Assembly: GCF_029784135.1 (NCBI RefSeq)
Contig: NC_073745.1
Span: 160,717,335-160,781,334 of the forward strand
Origin: Toxorhynchites rutilus septentrionalis
Taxonomy: Eukaryota > Arthropoda > Insecta > Diptera > Culicidae
Direction: 5' to 3'
DNA length: 64,000 bases
Part shown: one piece after another, positions 1 through 12,900 of the stretch
How the letters are laid out: every line of letters starts with the position of its first letter
Numbering within the stretch: the first letter of the stretch is position 1
The notes under the pieces: model-generated
Databases searched by the model: none
Seen by the model: the letters and a program-made list of their open reading frames with translations, nothing else
What the model was told of the DNA's origin: nothing
Translations under genes and position numbers: made by a program

Positions 1-260
1 CAATTAGAGGAGAATCCCTGTAATTTCAGATAGAAAGTTAGTTACTTCACATTACAGTAGATGTCGGCAAGGTACATTCGGCATCTCGAATTCGTTTTAG
101 AGTTGGATGTTAAGCTGACAATCGTTGAACCCCTAGTATGTGTTTGTTTTCCTGATTGGCAATTTTGACACAGTGGACTGTTGTTCTTTCGAGAGCTTAT
201 TGATTTCAGGAAAATAATTTCAAGTTTTCGGAGTGAAAAACAATTTCATAAAAAACAACC

Positions 261-952
261 ATGCCTGGAGAAGACATACATGAGCCGGAAACACCGGCAA
301 CTCAACGTTTAACTAATGACGACTTCCGCAAGCTGCTTATGACACCAAGGGCACCGAGCGGGACTTCTCATGCGGCTGGTTCTGTTCGGGATGCAATGGC
401 CAAATCATCTACTTCGACATCAGCATCATCTTCGACCATGAAACCACCTTCATCAGAACGGCACGAAGCTCGTCGGAAGAAGAAGAATTTTTATGCCCAA
501 CTGAAGAAACAGGAGGACAACAAACTAGCGGAATTGGCGGAAAAATATCGTGACCGGGCTCGCGAGCGCCGTGATGGGGCCAACCCGGATTATCAGAACG
601 TTGATGCCTCTAATTCGACTGGTGCTTATCGGGCCGTGGCACCGGATGTAAAATCTGGGTTGGATGCCGCGGAACGGAGACGTCAACAGATTCAGGAATC
701 TAAATTTTTGGGTGGTGATATGGAGCATACTCACTTGGTGAAAGGACTCGATTATGCTTTACTGCAAAAGGTTCGTAGTGAGATCGTGGTCAAGGAGCAG
801 GAACAGGAAGATGAAATGGAGAAGATAGTAGATGTTCCCGCTGAAACCACCCAAAAGCATCCTGTTCCCGAGAAAGAGCAGCTGAAGGAAGACGAGATTG
901 AATTCCGCACTGCATTAGGAAAGAATGTTCACAGGATTTTGGAGATCCAAAG
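261..952 (+). CDS. IK: IK exon 1 (coding part)
   Basis: Codes for residues 1-230 plus two bases of the next codon. The open frame runs on to 1082, but a strong donor (AAAG|GTATGC) at 952/953 and loss of any RED similarity after it mark the exon end; the extra residues are intron translation. The 5' leader lies within about 1-260; no clear TATA box is visible there. Confidence 0.9.
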
Positions 953-3900
953 GTATGCTGAATATGTCTTTTTTTTAAAAATATATGGTTGTTATTCCAA
1001 AAAATCAGTATATATATGTACTTTTATCGTTAATATTGTCATGGGCCGAAACAATTCATTTTTCGTCCACAGAACGACTTGACATGTTGATAGAAACACG
1101 ATTAAGCTGAATTTTGAACAGAAAGTCAGATATTTAGTTTGTGCAATGTTTGTATTTGCGTAAATCTAGCCGACAGGTGGGAGCAAATTTAAATGAAGGC
1201 CACTTGTTGTATCCATTGTCTATAAGGCGCAATACGCGTATATCCTGTGGGACTCTGTGAGTCACAACTATGTGTTATCAGAGAAGCAATACCGACTGCA
1301 AACAGTCGACCACGTTCGCTGGTTACGAAAGCTGCTCCCATGTCACCGTTGCAAACATTCGAACGTTCAATGTTGTCTTCACCGCAGAAGTGATTCGGAA
1401 CAGTTATTTGGTAGAACTGTTGGCATCGGTTGTTTGAAGTTACACGTTGGAATGAACGCAACAAAAAGTCCGATCGGGTGGTTGCTATGAATGAAATAAT
1501 ATTAAAATTATACCATTTTTAGTGACATTTCGCTACTTACAACTGCCGGAAGTAAAACCAAAGCCAACAATGAGACCCTCTTCGTTCTCAAGCGGCAATT
1601 GAGTTGGAGCATTCAAAGCCGGAAGCGAAATGGGGGAAACATACGGCGTGAAAACAACTGAACTGGGCAATGTAATGACGCCGATATCGTTTGCACGATT
1701 TTGTTGATTAAAATTGGGATGTGCGATCGCTTGTGTTGAGGTGATTGTTGCAAGTTGTGTAAAGATGTTACTTCCTAGTCCAATATCCCATCGAGTATAT
1801 CTGTTATACGCAAATGCTGTAGATTACAACTTCATAGGAATATTTACATTCATTACCCATAAATGTTCTGAGCAGCTGTAAGAATATGACGATCGGAAAT
1901 GAGTGAGCCGCCTCCGAAGAATCCAGCGTTTTGGGCATTCAGATACAAAACGTACGCATTGAAGGGTTGGTGAGTGGTAGAATGTCCATTGATTATCCTC
2001 GAGGTACGATCTGGTAACGCCTGCGAAAAAATCTATATATCTCTCTATCACGAGGATTTCGATGAACTCAGAATACCTGTGCTGTTAAGACACAGAGCGT
2101 TATGAACAGCGCAAATCGTTCCATTTTCACCTCAGCTGATTTCCTTTCACTAGATTACTACTAATGATTGGATAACATTTGGGCGCACTTTTATATTGCA
2201 TTTCGTTTCCCATGAAATATCCTACAGCGTGTTACTGTTATCATAACACGGGCGGTTCTTTCCCGATAAATGACCACCTAGATATGTCTACGTATCGCGC
2301 AATCTACATTTTAGATAAAAAATATTACATAAATTCGTCGATTGCTGACCGACGATTTTTTATAAACAATTATCGAAGAAGAGGTGTGAAAGAAATGAAT
2401 GATGCTATCATAGAATAGACTAAGACAGTGGATAGGATCTCATTCTGGATCATTGTAATACGAGCAGTAATTTTAATTTGAGAACGCTACTTTATCCTAT
2501 TCTTCAAATCACGACTGGAAGGTTTATTTCATTTCCATCGTTGAATTATTTATGTATAATAACTTTGTATTTGTGGATGATGGAAAAAAAATGCTTTTTA
2601 CATGGTTCATGTTGATTTTTAAACATCGTAGTTTATAGCTGATTTCTCTCTTCGTTTGCTGTCATAAAACCACTACTATTTTTCGATATTCCATCAATGA
2701 GAGAGTCATGGCGACCAGCAGGATGATGTTTGATGTCCATATCCTCTGTGTAGCGAAGAGAAACTTAAGTTTAACCACCTGTTTGGTCTAACGCCGAGCA
2801 AAAGAAACCGAAATGTAAGCCACACCCACAGGAAAAGAAGAATCGCGAACACACATATGCGACGACAAATCCAAGCGCTGAAAGAAATGCGTGTGCAACG
2901 ATGAAAATTCATTGAGTTAGTTCTTGCCTACCGAAACGACGTGTTTTTGACTCGAAGTTTAGTTTTGCATACCAAACCGACAAAGTTATTTAGCTATCGA
3001 ACCGATAAACTTAGAACTAATAAAGAATATTGTTAAGTGTTTAAACAGTGTTTTTATCCGACCAAATCAAGTAATTTCAATACAGTAACATTTGAGAACC
3101 GAAACCGAAGAACCGAACCCGAACATAATTTGGTCCAAAACGAACCGGATTACAGTGAATGAATGGATCCCGAGTGAAAGGGTTTTTCCGCTAGCATAAA
3201 AAGTGTTTTTCTCGCAAGCATAAGTGTATCCGTTTGCGAAGAAAGTGTTTTTGAAAAAGGTTCGATCCTGAAAAAGTGACTCCGCGAGCAGTGGAAAAAT
3301 ACCATTGCGTTTCGAAAAAAGAGATCCTCCACGTGTGTAGTGGAAAACTTTCGTCGTTTGTTCGCTTGCGCCTCGTGCAGTGGAAAGTTTTCTAGACGTG
3401 ATTGAACTTATTCAGCGTGTGAATTTATAAAGCGAAATAAATCACCGGTGAAAATAGGCACAATGCCGCTTGAACATTCCCCGAATCCGAAACAGCAAAA
3501 TGCTGATGAGCAGCATAATGAATCATTCCATGGTTTTCCTGACAACGAAAGTGACGTGTGTGCTGCAAGTACATTATGTTCGAAAGAGCTAGCAGCAGTT
3601 TTTCGTCAGCGCAACCAGGTTAAACAAAAAGTTGTGCGCATGCAGAAATCATTACAAGCGGAACGAAATGTAGGATTAGCACAGTTGAATGTTTTTACGA
3701 AAAACTTATCGTCAGCGTACACCGAATTTAGTAGCTTTCACAGCAAAGTGGTGGCACTTATTTCCGACGATGAAGTTGCGGTAGAAGAAGAAATTTATGC
3801 GGATTTCGAAAACCTTTATAATTCCGCGTCAATGATTGTGGACGATTTAATTCTCACCGCGAGGAATGAAAACTCGACAGCCAAGCCGCCAAGTTATAAT

Positions 3901-6900
3901 ACAACAGTAACCATTAAAAGCACCGATACCTACTTCCGATGGTAGTTATTCCGCGTGGCCTACATTCAAAGCTGTCTTTCAAGATCTAATGGCGATGTCA
4001 GGTGATAGTGATGCTGTCAAACTTTATCACCTCGATAAAGCTCTCATCGGATCAGCTGTTGGAGTACTTGATGCAAAAATATTGAGCGAAGGTAATTATA
4101 ATCAAGCATGGGAAGTGCTGACAGAACGGTATGAGAACCAACGAGTAATTGTTGAATCACACATTCGAGGACTGTTAAGCTTACCCAAGATGTCCACTGA
4201 ATCGCCCAAGGATTTACGAAAACTGCTTGATGAAGCAACCCGCCATGTTGAGAGTTTGCGTTATCTACAACAGAACCTCACTGGTATATCTGAACATATG
4301 GTTGTATATCTAATTGCCAATGCTCTAAATAGGTCCACACGCAAGGCTTGGGAATCAACTCTGAAGAGAGGCGGATTGCCAAGATACGAACCGACGATTG
4401 TGTTTCTCAAATCTAGATGTCAGATATTGGAGAATTGTGAGAATGCAACTCAACCGTCAGGATCACAATCGAAACCGAAAGCTGTTCCTATTTCTGTTAA
4501 GCTGCCAGCAACGAGAAGCCACGCTGCTATCACGAAACCTGCCGAAGAAAAAACCATCACCAACGCTTGTGCTTTCTGTGGTGGTCAGCATCTGAATTTT
4601 CAGTGTAACAAACTGAACGATTTATCTGCTGCTCAGAGAATTGATAAGGTAAGATCACTTGGAATATGCTTCAACTGCCTCCGAAAGGGACACCGTTCTA
4701 AGGATTGCCCTTCGCCGAAAACGTGTCGTAAATGCCAGAAGCGACATCATACGCAATTGCATGACGATTCAGATGTTGCAAACCGCGATGTAAGTTTGAA
4801 TGCTGCTATTCCAAAAGAATCACAACCGTCAGCCGAGGTTTCGAGTGCAATCACACCGAATATATCACCAGTTTCTACGACCTGTTCCTGCAACTGCACT
4901 CACGATACGAAAACGGTGCTATTACTCACAGCTTTTATTTATGTTTTCGATAGAAATAACCATCCCCATCTGTGTCGCGTACTGTTAGACAGTAGGTCAC
5001 AAGTAAATTTCATCACCGAACAGATGGCTAACCGATTAGCTATTCCGAAGAAAAATGCAAATGTCTCGATTACTGGGATCAACGCTTTGCGAACACTCGC
5101 ACGCGAACACAAGATTACGGTGCGCTTTTGCTCTCGAAACAGTGAATACAGAATCCAAATCGAATGTTTGGTGACTCCGAAAGTGGCCGGAATTATTCCC
5201 ACGAGTAAAATTGATATTGCGTATTGGGAAATGCCGAACGGTTTTGCACTAGCTGACCCTGAGTTCCTGCCTGAGTGACCTGCCAGCTAAAGTGGATTTG
5301 CTCTTTGGTGCAGAATTGTTTTTCGAACTCATGAAACCTGGAAAGTTGAACCTCGCAGAGAATTTGCCACAATTGAGAGAAACGTTCCTAGGATGGGTTG
5401 TAGCTGGTGTTGTCTCAAATACACCATTGGAAACACAACACTAGAATCTAGCATCCATTGAAGACATTGAAAGTATAATGCACCGATTTGGGAAATCGAA
5501 GATGTTCCTAACGTAAGTAAACATTCAGCCGAACAAAAATTGTGCGAGGAACATTTCGTGAGAACCTGCAAACGTGATGATAGTGGTAGGTTTATTGTGA
5601 ACCTGCCGTTTAAAGAGAATGCTTCATATCTGAATGACTGCCGAACATTGGCCCTGAAACGTTTCATTGCGCTAGAGAAGCGTCTTGCACGTGATCCAAA
5701 TTTGCGAGACCAGTATAAAGATTTCATCCATGAATATGAAACTCTAGGCCCTTGTGAAGAAGTTGAAATGGCAAACGAAACATCAACCGAAAACATATAT
5801 TATCTGCCACATGATGCAGTTCTACGTCCATCCAGTAGTAGCACTAAATGTAGAGTAGTGTTCGACACGAGTGCGGAATCGTCTCCTGCAGATTTATCGC
5901 TCAATGATGTGCTTATGGTTGGTTCTGTAGTGCAACGCGACCTTTTCTCAATCATGTTGCGCTTCAGGAAATATAAGTACAGTAGAACCCTCATTATCCG
6001 CGAGCGGATGATCCGCGGTGCGGTTTATCCGCGAAAGCGAGTTCCATAGTAATTCTATGAACCTACCCTAAATTTGAGTGGTAGGTTTTTGTTCTTCTAT
6101 TTTGGTCATGACTTTCACATTATTTGACTACTGGTGTACACGACCTTACAGATGGATAGTTCAATGATTCCTGTATTGATAAAACACTGTTTTCATACTG
6201 AAATATCTGTTTTTTTTTGTGTTTGCACCTCATTTTTAGTCATTTGTTGTGTTATCCGCGATTTTCGTGATCTGGCCCGACTATTCCGCGGATAATCGGG
6301 GTTCCACTGTATGTGTGTTCAGCTGACATAGCGAAAATGTATCGCCAGATACTAGTTGCCAGATGACAGATCATATCAACGCATATTCTGGAGAGAAAAT
6401 CCATCCGATCCAATACGAGAGCTTCAGTTAAACACTGTTACCTATGGCACAGCATCCGCACCATTTCAAGCCAGCCGCTGCTTGATGAAACTCGCCGATG
6501 ACGAAGCTGCTGAGACGCCTACTGAAGCTCGTGTTTTGCGAGAGGATTTTTACATGGATGACGCTTTATCTGGTGCTGATACCATTCACGACGCCATAGA
6601 GACTCATCTTCAACTACAAAAATTGCTGTGTAAAGGTGGTTTCGCCATTCATAAATGGTGCTCAAATTCCGATGAATTTTTATCGAATATTCCTGAAAAA
6701 TTCCGAGAGAAACAAATGCCGATTCCGGAATATGAAGCGAACGGAGTAATTAAGTTACTTGGATTACTGTGGGATCTACAGAATGATCTGTTCTTCATAG
6801 CGAATCCTTTCCGACAAGAGACGAAAATCGAAACTGTTCGATCCGATTGGATTAATAGCTCCAGTCATCGTGACAGTGAAACTGTTGGTTCAACAGTTGT

Positions 6901-9900
6901 GGAAAGTGAAACTCGAATGGGACGAGCCGGTGAACCAGATCAGCTCCTGCCTGAGTTGGTAGTTGGAGTAGCAACGTCAATCCAAAAGGTAGAGCCATTT
7001 CCGTTTCTGCACAAATATAGTAGTTTTCGCAAGCTTCAACGAATTATGGTCAACATCATTCGGTTTATCGACAACTGCCGACAGAAAAATCCGCTTGTCC
7101 GTAGAAAGTCATGTCATCACACGATCAACGAGCTATAACGGGCAACTGAAACGATAGTTAAAATATTGCAACATGAATATTAGAGGGATAAGATTCGACG
7201 GATTGAATCGAATCAACCGTGTAAACGTATTGGAAACTTACGACCGATTTATCACGATGGACTTCTTAGAGTTGGGGGCAGATTGCTTCCAAGCATCAAA
7301 TAATTTTGCCCGATAAGAATCCAAAACGACGTGTTTTTGACTCGAAGTTTAGTTTTGCATACCAAACCGACAAAGTTATTTAGCTATCGAACCGATAAAC
7401 TTAGAACTAATAAAGAATATTGTTAAGTGTTTAAACAGTGTTTTTTATCCGACCAAATCAAGTAATTTTAATACAGTCACATTTGAGAACCGAAACCGAA
7501 GAACCGAACCCGAACACCACCTACTCCGTCATCCTCAACGGGAGGGTCCCTCTTTGGTCTATAATCACCATAGTTCTAGGTATATGCGAGCGCAAGATGA
7601 AGGAAGATCAGTTTTTTTTTCACTCAACACACAGTCGCGCTAGAGCAGCTATACTCGAACATGCGGCCCGCTGGTCGCATGCGGTTTTGTACGTGTAACA
7701 ATCACGAAAACTTAAGAAATCATCTAGGAAACATGAGATGAGAATAATGGAGTTTGACACATTACACATTAAACATTTACACATTGGTTAGTTTTATAGT
7801 TAAGTAGTATTAGACGGATTTTATGCCAACTTGTCTTGAGAGTTGGCAGCACCATCTCAAATAGCCGTGAAACGTTGTGTGTGTAAAGACATTGGTCATT
7901 TAAGAAATTTTGCATACTTTAAATCTTCAAACAAGTATTAGACAACTTTTTGAAAACGGCCAAATTTTTTTTTCTTTATTTTTTACAAAAAATCATAACT
8001 CAAAAACTATAATATCTATAACATTTTGGTCAAAGGATGAAATGTAGGAAATTGATTGAATTTTCATACGTTTTTTTTAAATTTCACCGAAAAAAATAGT
8101 TTAAAAATTGAAATTCTTTTTCCTCAAAACCATATTTTTTTTAAATTCTTAAAAAAAAATCTATGAGTAGTCCTTACAATTTCCAAAAGATCACTCATAC
8201 ACCGGAAGATGGGGAGTTTTACAGGGAAAAAGTTTTTCTAACAACAACAAAAAAATGCTAATCCTAATTTTGTTTAAAGTCAAGATATAGTATATAGTAT
8301 ATTCGACAATGTTTTAGATTTTATTAAAACATGTACTTTGGTCGAAGACATCATATTTCTATCTTTTATAGTTTCTGGAATACATGGCATTCTTGTATAT
8401 CTGAAAAAGTAATTTTTCACTCGTAACATTTTTATTTTAACATTATAATTATTTTTTGGGAATTTAAAAAATACTTTTTTAAGAAAAATTAATTTTAATT
8501 TTTTAAATAATTTTTTTTCAGCGATTTTTTTTTAGAAAAACTTTGGTATTGTTTTTAAAAACATCTGAATAATTTTTTTACATTTCATCCTTTGACCAGA
8601 ATTTTGTAGGTATTATAGTTTTTGAGTTAAAAATTTTATAAAAACCAAGAAAATTTTGTGGGCTCTTTCGAAAAAGTAGTTTAATTATTTTTTGAATATT
8701 TCAAGCATGCTATAAGTTGCTTAAAAGGATTGCATCACATTTACCCGAAACCCACTCACCCGGAAGACAGTTAGTCGAAAGACATTCACCCGAATTCCAC
8801 TCACTCGAATGTAACAATTACCCCAATGTAACATCTACCCGAATGCGACATCCACCCGAAAGAAGGATGTATTCGAATAATACGCAAATTTTATCATTAG
8901 GAAGTATTTGTATATTTATTTCTGATGAGTGTTATATAAAGATCATATTTTTCGTGGGTAGTGTAATTTGAGAAATAGTGGCGTTAGATAAAATCCTTTT
9001 CAAAAAGATAAAAAGTGAAAGAATGCAGTTTTATAACGTATTATGAAATATATCCATTCACATGTATGGCGCAGTCCGTTTACTTAAAAGAAAGCGGACA
9101 ATTTTGGTACACACGTATACGAGTTATAAATAAATGTGTGTTTCATTTGTATGGCAGCCCCCCTCTCCCCTTAGAGAGGGTGGAGAAGTGTTAAATCACC
9201 GTAGAAACATTCCTTGCCCCCTGGAACTTCCACATGCTAAATTTGATCTCATTTTCTTGATTAGTTTTCGAGTTATGCAGAAATTTGTGTTTCATTTGTA
9301 TGACAAAATCGCCATAGCAACATTTCTTGCCCCTTGAAACCTCCACATGCCAAATTTGGTTCCATTTGCTCGAATAATTTTCGAGTTATGATTATGTTTC
9401 GTGTGTATGACAGACACCCCCCACGTTGGCTCCTTTTGCTTGATTAGTTCTCGAGTTACGTAGAAATTTGTGTTTCATTTGTATGCCAGACAAAATACTG
9501 TCATTCGATCAGTCGGAAGATCGAGAAGAAAAGATCGATCTTCTAAATATCAATCCAAGATCGCCCAATCCTAGTCCTGGAGCATTTTTAGCAACGAATA
9601 TTGCTTCACGATTCAATTGTTTAAAATTATGAATCACCATATCTTTGATCTTTTCACAACGAGGGTTCTCGTCTGGTCCTCCACCCATTGTAATTATGAT
9701 TACTGACTTGAGTATTCCTTAATACCGAATAATTTCACCGACTTCAGGCAGCCCGCACTCCCTTTCAAAATCGAGTCCATGAGAAAATGCGTTCGAAGAA
9801 GAGTGCATTGAATTAAGTGCAACGTACGTTGGACCACTGTATCCAATTGCTTCAGCATGACCAGTGTGCCTTAGCTTTATTCTGCATTCGGCGATGAAAG

Positions 9901-12900
9901 ATGCAGTAGCTGATGTTTAGCATCCACGATAAAATCATGATCCGGAAGATTAACGCGATATTCGAGATGCATTAATATCAGAGCCTGTTTATTAGCTACT
10001 GTTGAGCCTATTACAACACGTGCTTCATCATCTTGGCTTAGGAAACACACCTCTTTCGGTTCCAGAATCGAAGCAAGCTGCTCAAGCATATAGGGGCGCC
10101 AGAATTTATTCAGGAATAAAAATTGAAATTTGTTACCTAATGTTCACGGCTACCTCCCCCCATGTCATATTAAGTAACGCAACCTCAGCCCCCTCCCTCC
10201 CCCTCCATGCGTTACGTAATCTGCACACAACGCCTATTGTGGAAAAAACATGCTCCAGAGTGATCTCCGGTGTCCATCTCCATGAGTTCTCATGTGTTCT
10301 AGAAGTACATAGATTACATTATCTTTCGAAAACGATTGAACATTCCTCGATGACAGATGACTGTGTAGAGCTTCGTCTGCTAAGCTGTGGGTCGTTTCAG
10401 AATCATTCCTCCTGTTCCCAAGCAACTGGATGTTTCAGGTGTTTAAACTTCAGCCATCTGGCGAAAGACTGCTTGGGACCAAATAAATCCAAATTGTGCA
10501 GGATATGCGGAATGGAGGGACACTTTGCCAGCGACTGCAAGGGACAACCAAGGTGTATGCTCTGCGAAAAAGAGGACAGTACTTCATATTATTCTAATGC
10601 CCTGTGTACAAACAGCAAGGGCAAGCCAACAGTGATGGAGATAACCAAAATTAGTCTTAACCATTTACACCGCACAGCAACTGTTGTGGCCAGGGCTCTG
10701 CATAGTCATAGTCAATGAGGATAGTCGGCTGACTATCTGACTGACTATATCCGTATTCAGTTAGTAATGACTTTTGGCTTTTTCATGCAGTTTCACCGCC
10801 AAAACGACTAAACGTTTAGTTGCTATCTTCCTCTTCCGACTGGAGTATATCATTTCATTCTTCCCAGTCAAATTGTCCTCATTGCATTTTGAAGTGACTT
10901 CCTTCAAAACGAATTCTTTCTCTCTCCCATGTACGTGTTCATGCATCGATGTTTGAGTTCAACGTGGTGTGACATACGCTACAGGTGAGCTAGATTCTTT
11001 TGTATCGTACACGAAAATTACTCACACGTATAAAATAGCGTGCAGTGTGTATGCGCTATTTTGCACGCTATTTACTAATACTAACGCGAGGACCTTTATA
11101 GCATAATTGATAAATGTCTAAGTTCGTTGGTTTTAGTTCACGATGGGTAGACAATAAACCATGCATTGATGGGGTAACTCCTTTTTTGCATCAGAAATCA
11201 TGTTTTCCTTCCTCTTTATATGGACGTAAAAATAAGATTGCGTACGCGGGTATAAAATTAGTGTCAGGGGGAAATGGAAGTGTGGATTGAAGTCAGTTGA
11301 ATGAAGAGGCAAATTTGTATTCATTAGTCGAGTCAGTTAAAATAACCACTGACTGGACTAGTTAACCAGTCATCCTCGCTAGTCAACGCTAGTCAATTCA
11401 TTTTCTAGTCAAGTCACTTTTTGTTGTGGGCGACTACCGAAGCAGTTCTAGTTGAAGCGAAGCTACTGAGAGTAGAGTCGGTCTTCATTTTTCACCTTCG
11501 AAGATTTCGGACCCTGGTTGTGGCAGTCAACGACAGGCACTGTGAACTGTGATGTCTCTATTATCGCGGAGCCGTATCGCGTTCGCTCCGGTAACTATAA
11601 CAGGATAAAAAAAGTCTCGAGGTCTCGCGAGGGTATCATTTGCAGTTGCTACGCACCTCCCAAATGGATGATGGAACAGTTCGACTGTATGCTGGATGTC
11701 TCCACCGAGGAGCTCGCCGAACGAAAACCAGTCGTTTTACGAAGGGATGTCAATGCTTGGGCAGTAAAGTGGGGAAAAATGCACCAACGCGAGAGAAATT
11801 AGTTTACTAGAAGTTCTGGCCAAGTTGGATGTGGTCCTGTACAACGAGGGTACCATTTTTAGAATAAAAACTACCCATAAAAATTATCTTATCTGTATGA
11901 ATTACATATCCTATGTTATGAAGAAGTGAAAATATCTTGAATAAAATATGTACCCTACAATGATTTTTTATTATGATAATAAGTGTTAAGTAGAGTTATT
12001 ATTGTTTAATAAGGGTCGAGACTACGTGTTTTAAGCATTCAAATAATATAATTTAATTATTTTCATTGGATTTTTCATAATTTATAACTAATTCGAAAGA
12101 GGGTGAATCATTTCGGTGAATAACGTTAAATAATGCATTCATTCACATTTTACGTGATGGTGCTGCTGCATGTGTGAATTGATGGTGACGTTGACAGCGA
12201 AAATGGTCATGTCAAATTTCAAAAACCGAACATGTACATTTTGTTTATTTGCCCAAAAAAATTACCTGTACAAAGTTTCAGTTCTATCGGACATGATTTA
12301 AGGGTGCCTCAAAGTTATCAAAGTTTTGATTTTTTTGATTCTCGACAGTCTTCCAAGTGGGAAGTAAAGGAAATTTGGAAAATCGAATTTTTTTTCGTTG
12401 CCAAATGACTTAAAAATGCATGAAACGTCGAGATCTGGTGTCATCTCGAAAAAAAATTTTTGGCCGAAAATCGTTATTTGGCATAAAAAAGATTTGCGTG
12501 GATTAAAAAATCAAAACTTTGAGGCACCCCTAAATCATGTCCGATTGATATCTTGCACAGGTAATTTTTTTGGGCCAATAAACATATTGTACATGGTCGG
12601 GTTTGAAATTCGATGATGAATTTATTTCTATACATCCATTGCCACCCTAACAACAGGCATTTGCCTTTTTCAAATGAATTGATGTTTGAGAAAAATATCG
12701 ACCAATGAAATCGGAGACTACCTTTCTAATGAACGATCAAAATCAAACCGGGATGCGACTCTACCGCTCTCCGCACCGCAATGAATGATTTTATTGTGAA
12801 CGAATGAATAATTACACATCAGAACAAGCTGTAAAAATAAGTTAAAAAATAGTGGTTATCACAATTCTAAATATAGGCCACTTGGTGTATCCATTGTCTG

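Larger units (their letters stand above)
2934..7516 (+). mobile_element. BEL/Pao LTR retrotransposon, internally deleted, with a nested MITE
   Basis: Two direct LTRs (2934-3125 and 7324-7516) flank about 4.2 kb. Between them, in order, are a gag-like region with a DUF1759-type segment and CCHC knuckles, an aspartyl-protease region, a Pao-type reverse transcriptase (TMYRQI-like and YMDD motifs) and a scrap of the integrase zinc-binding region ([10 protein letters not shown] near 7270). RNase H and the integrase core are missing, and several frames are broken. The LTRs differ by only two substitutions and one T in a run, so the insertion looks young although the coding part is dead. A target-site duplication could not be fixed because LTR boundaries are ambiguous by a few bases. 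Confidence 0.85.

Noticed and set aside
953..1082. Open-frame extension of IK exon 1
   Set aside because: It lies past a strong donor, loses RED similarity and is AT-rich intron.
9125..9490. CRISPR-like array
   Set aside because: Units are long, diverged and lack constant repeats with unique spacers; the host is an animal.
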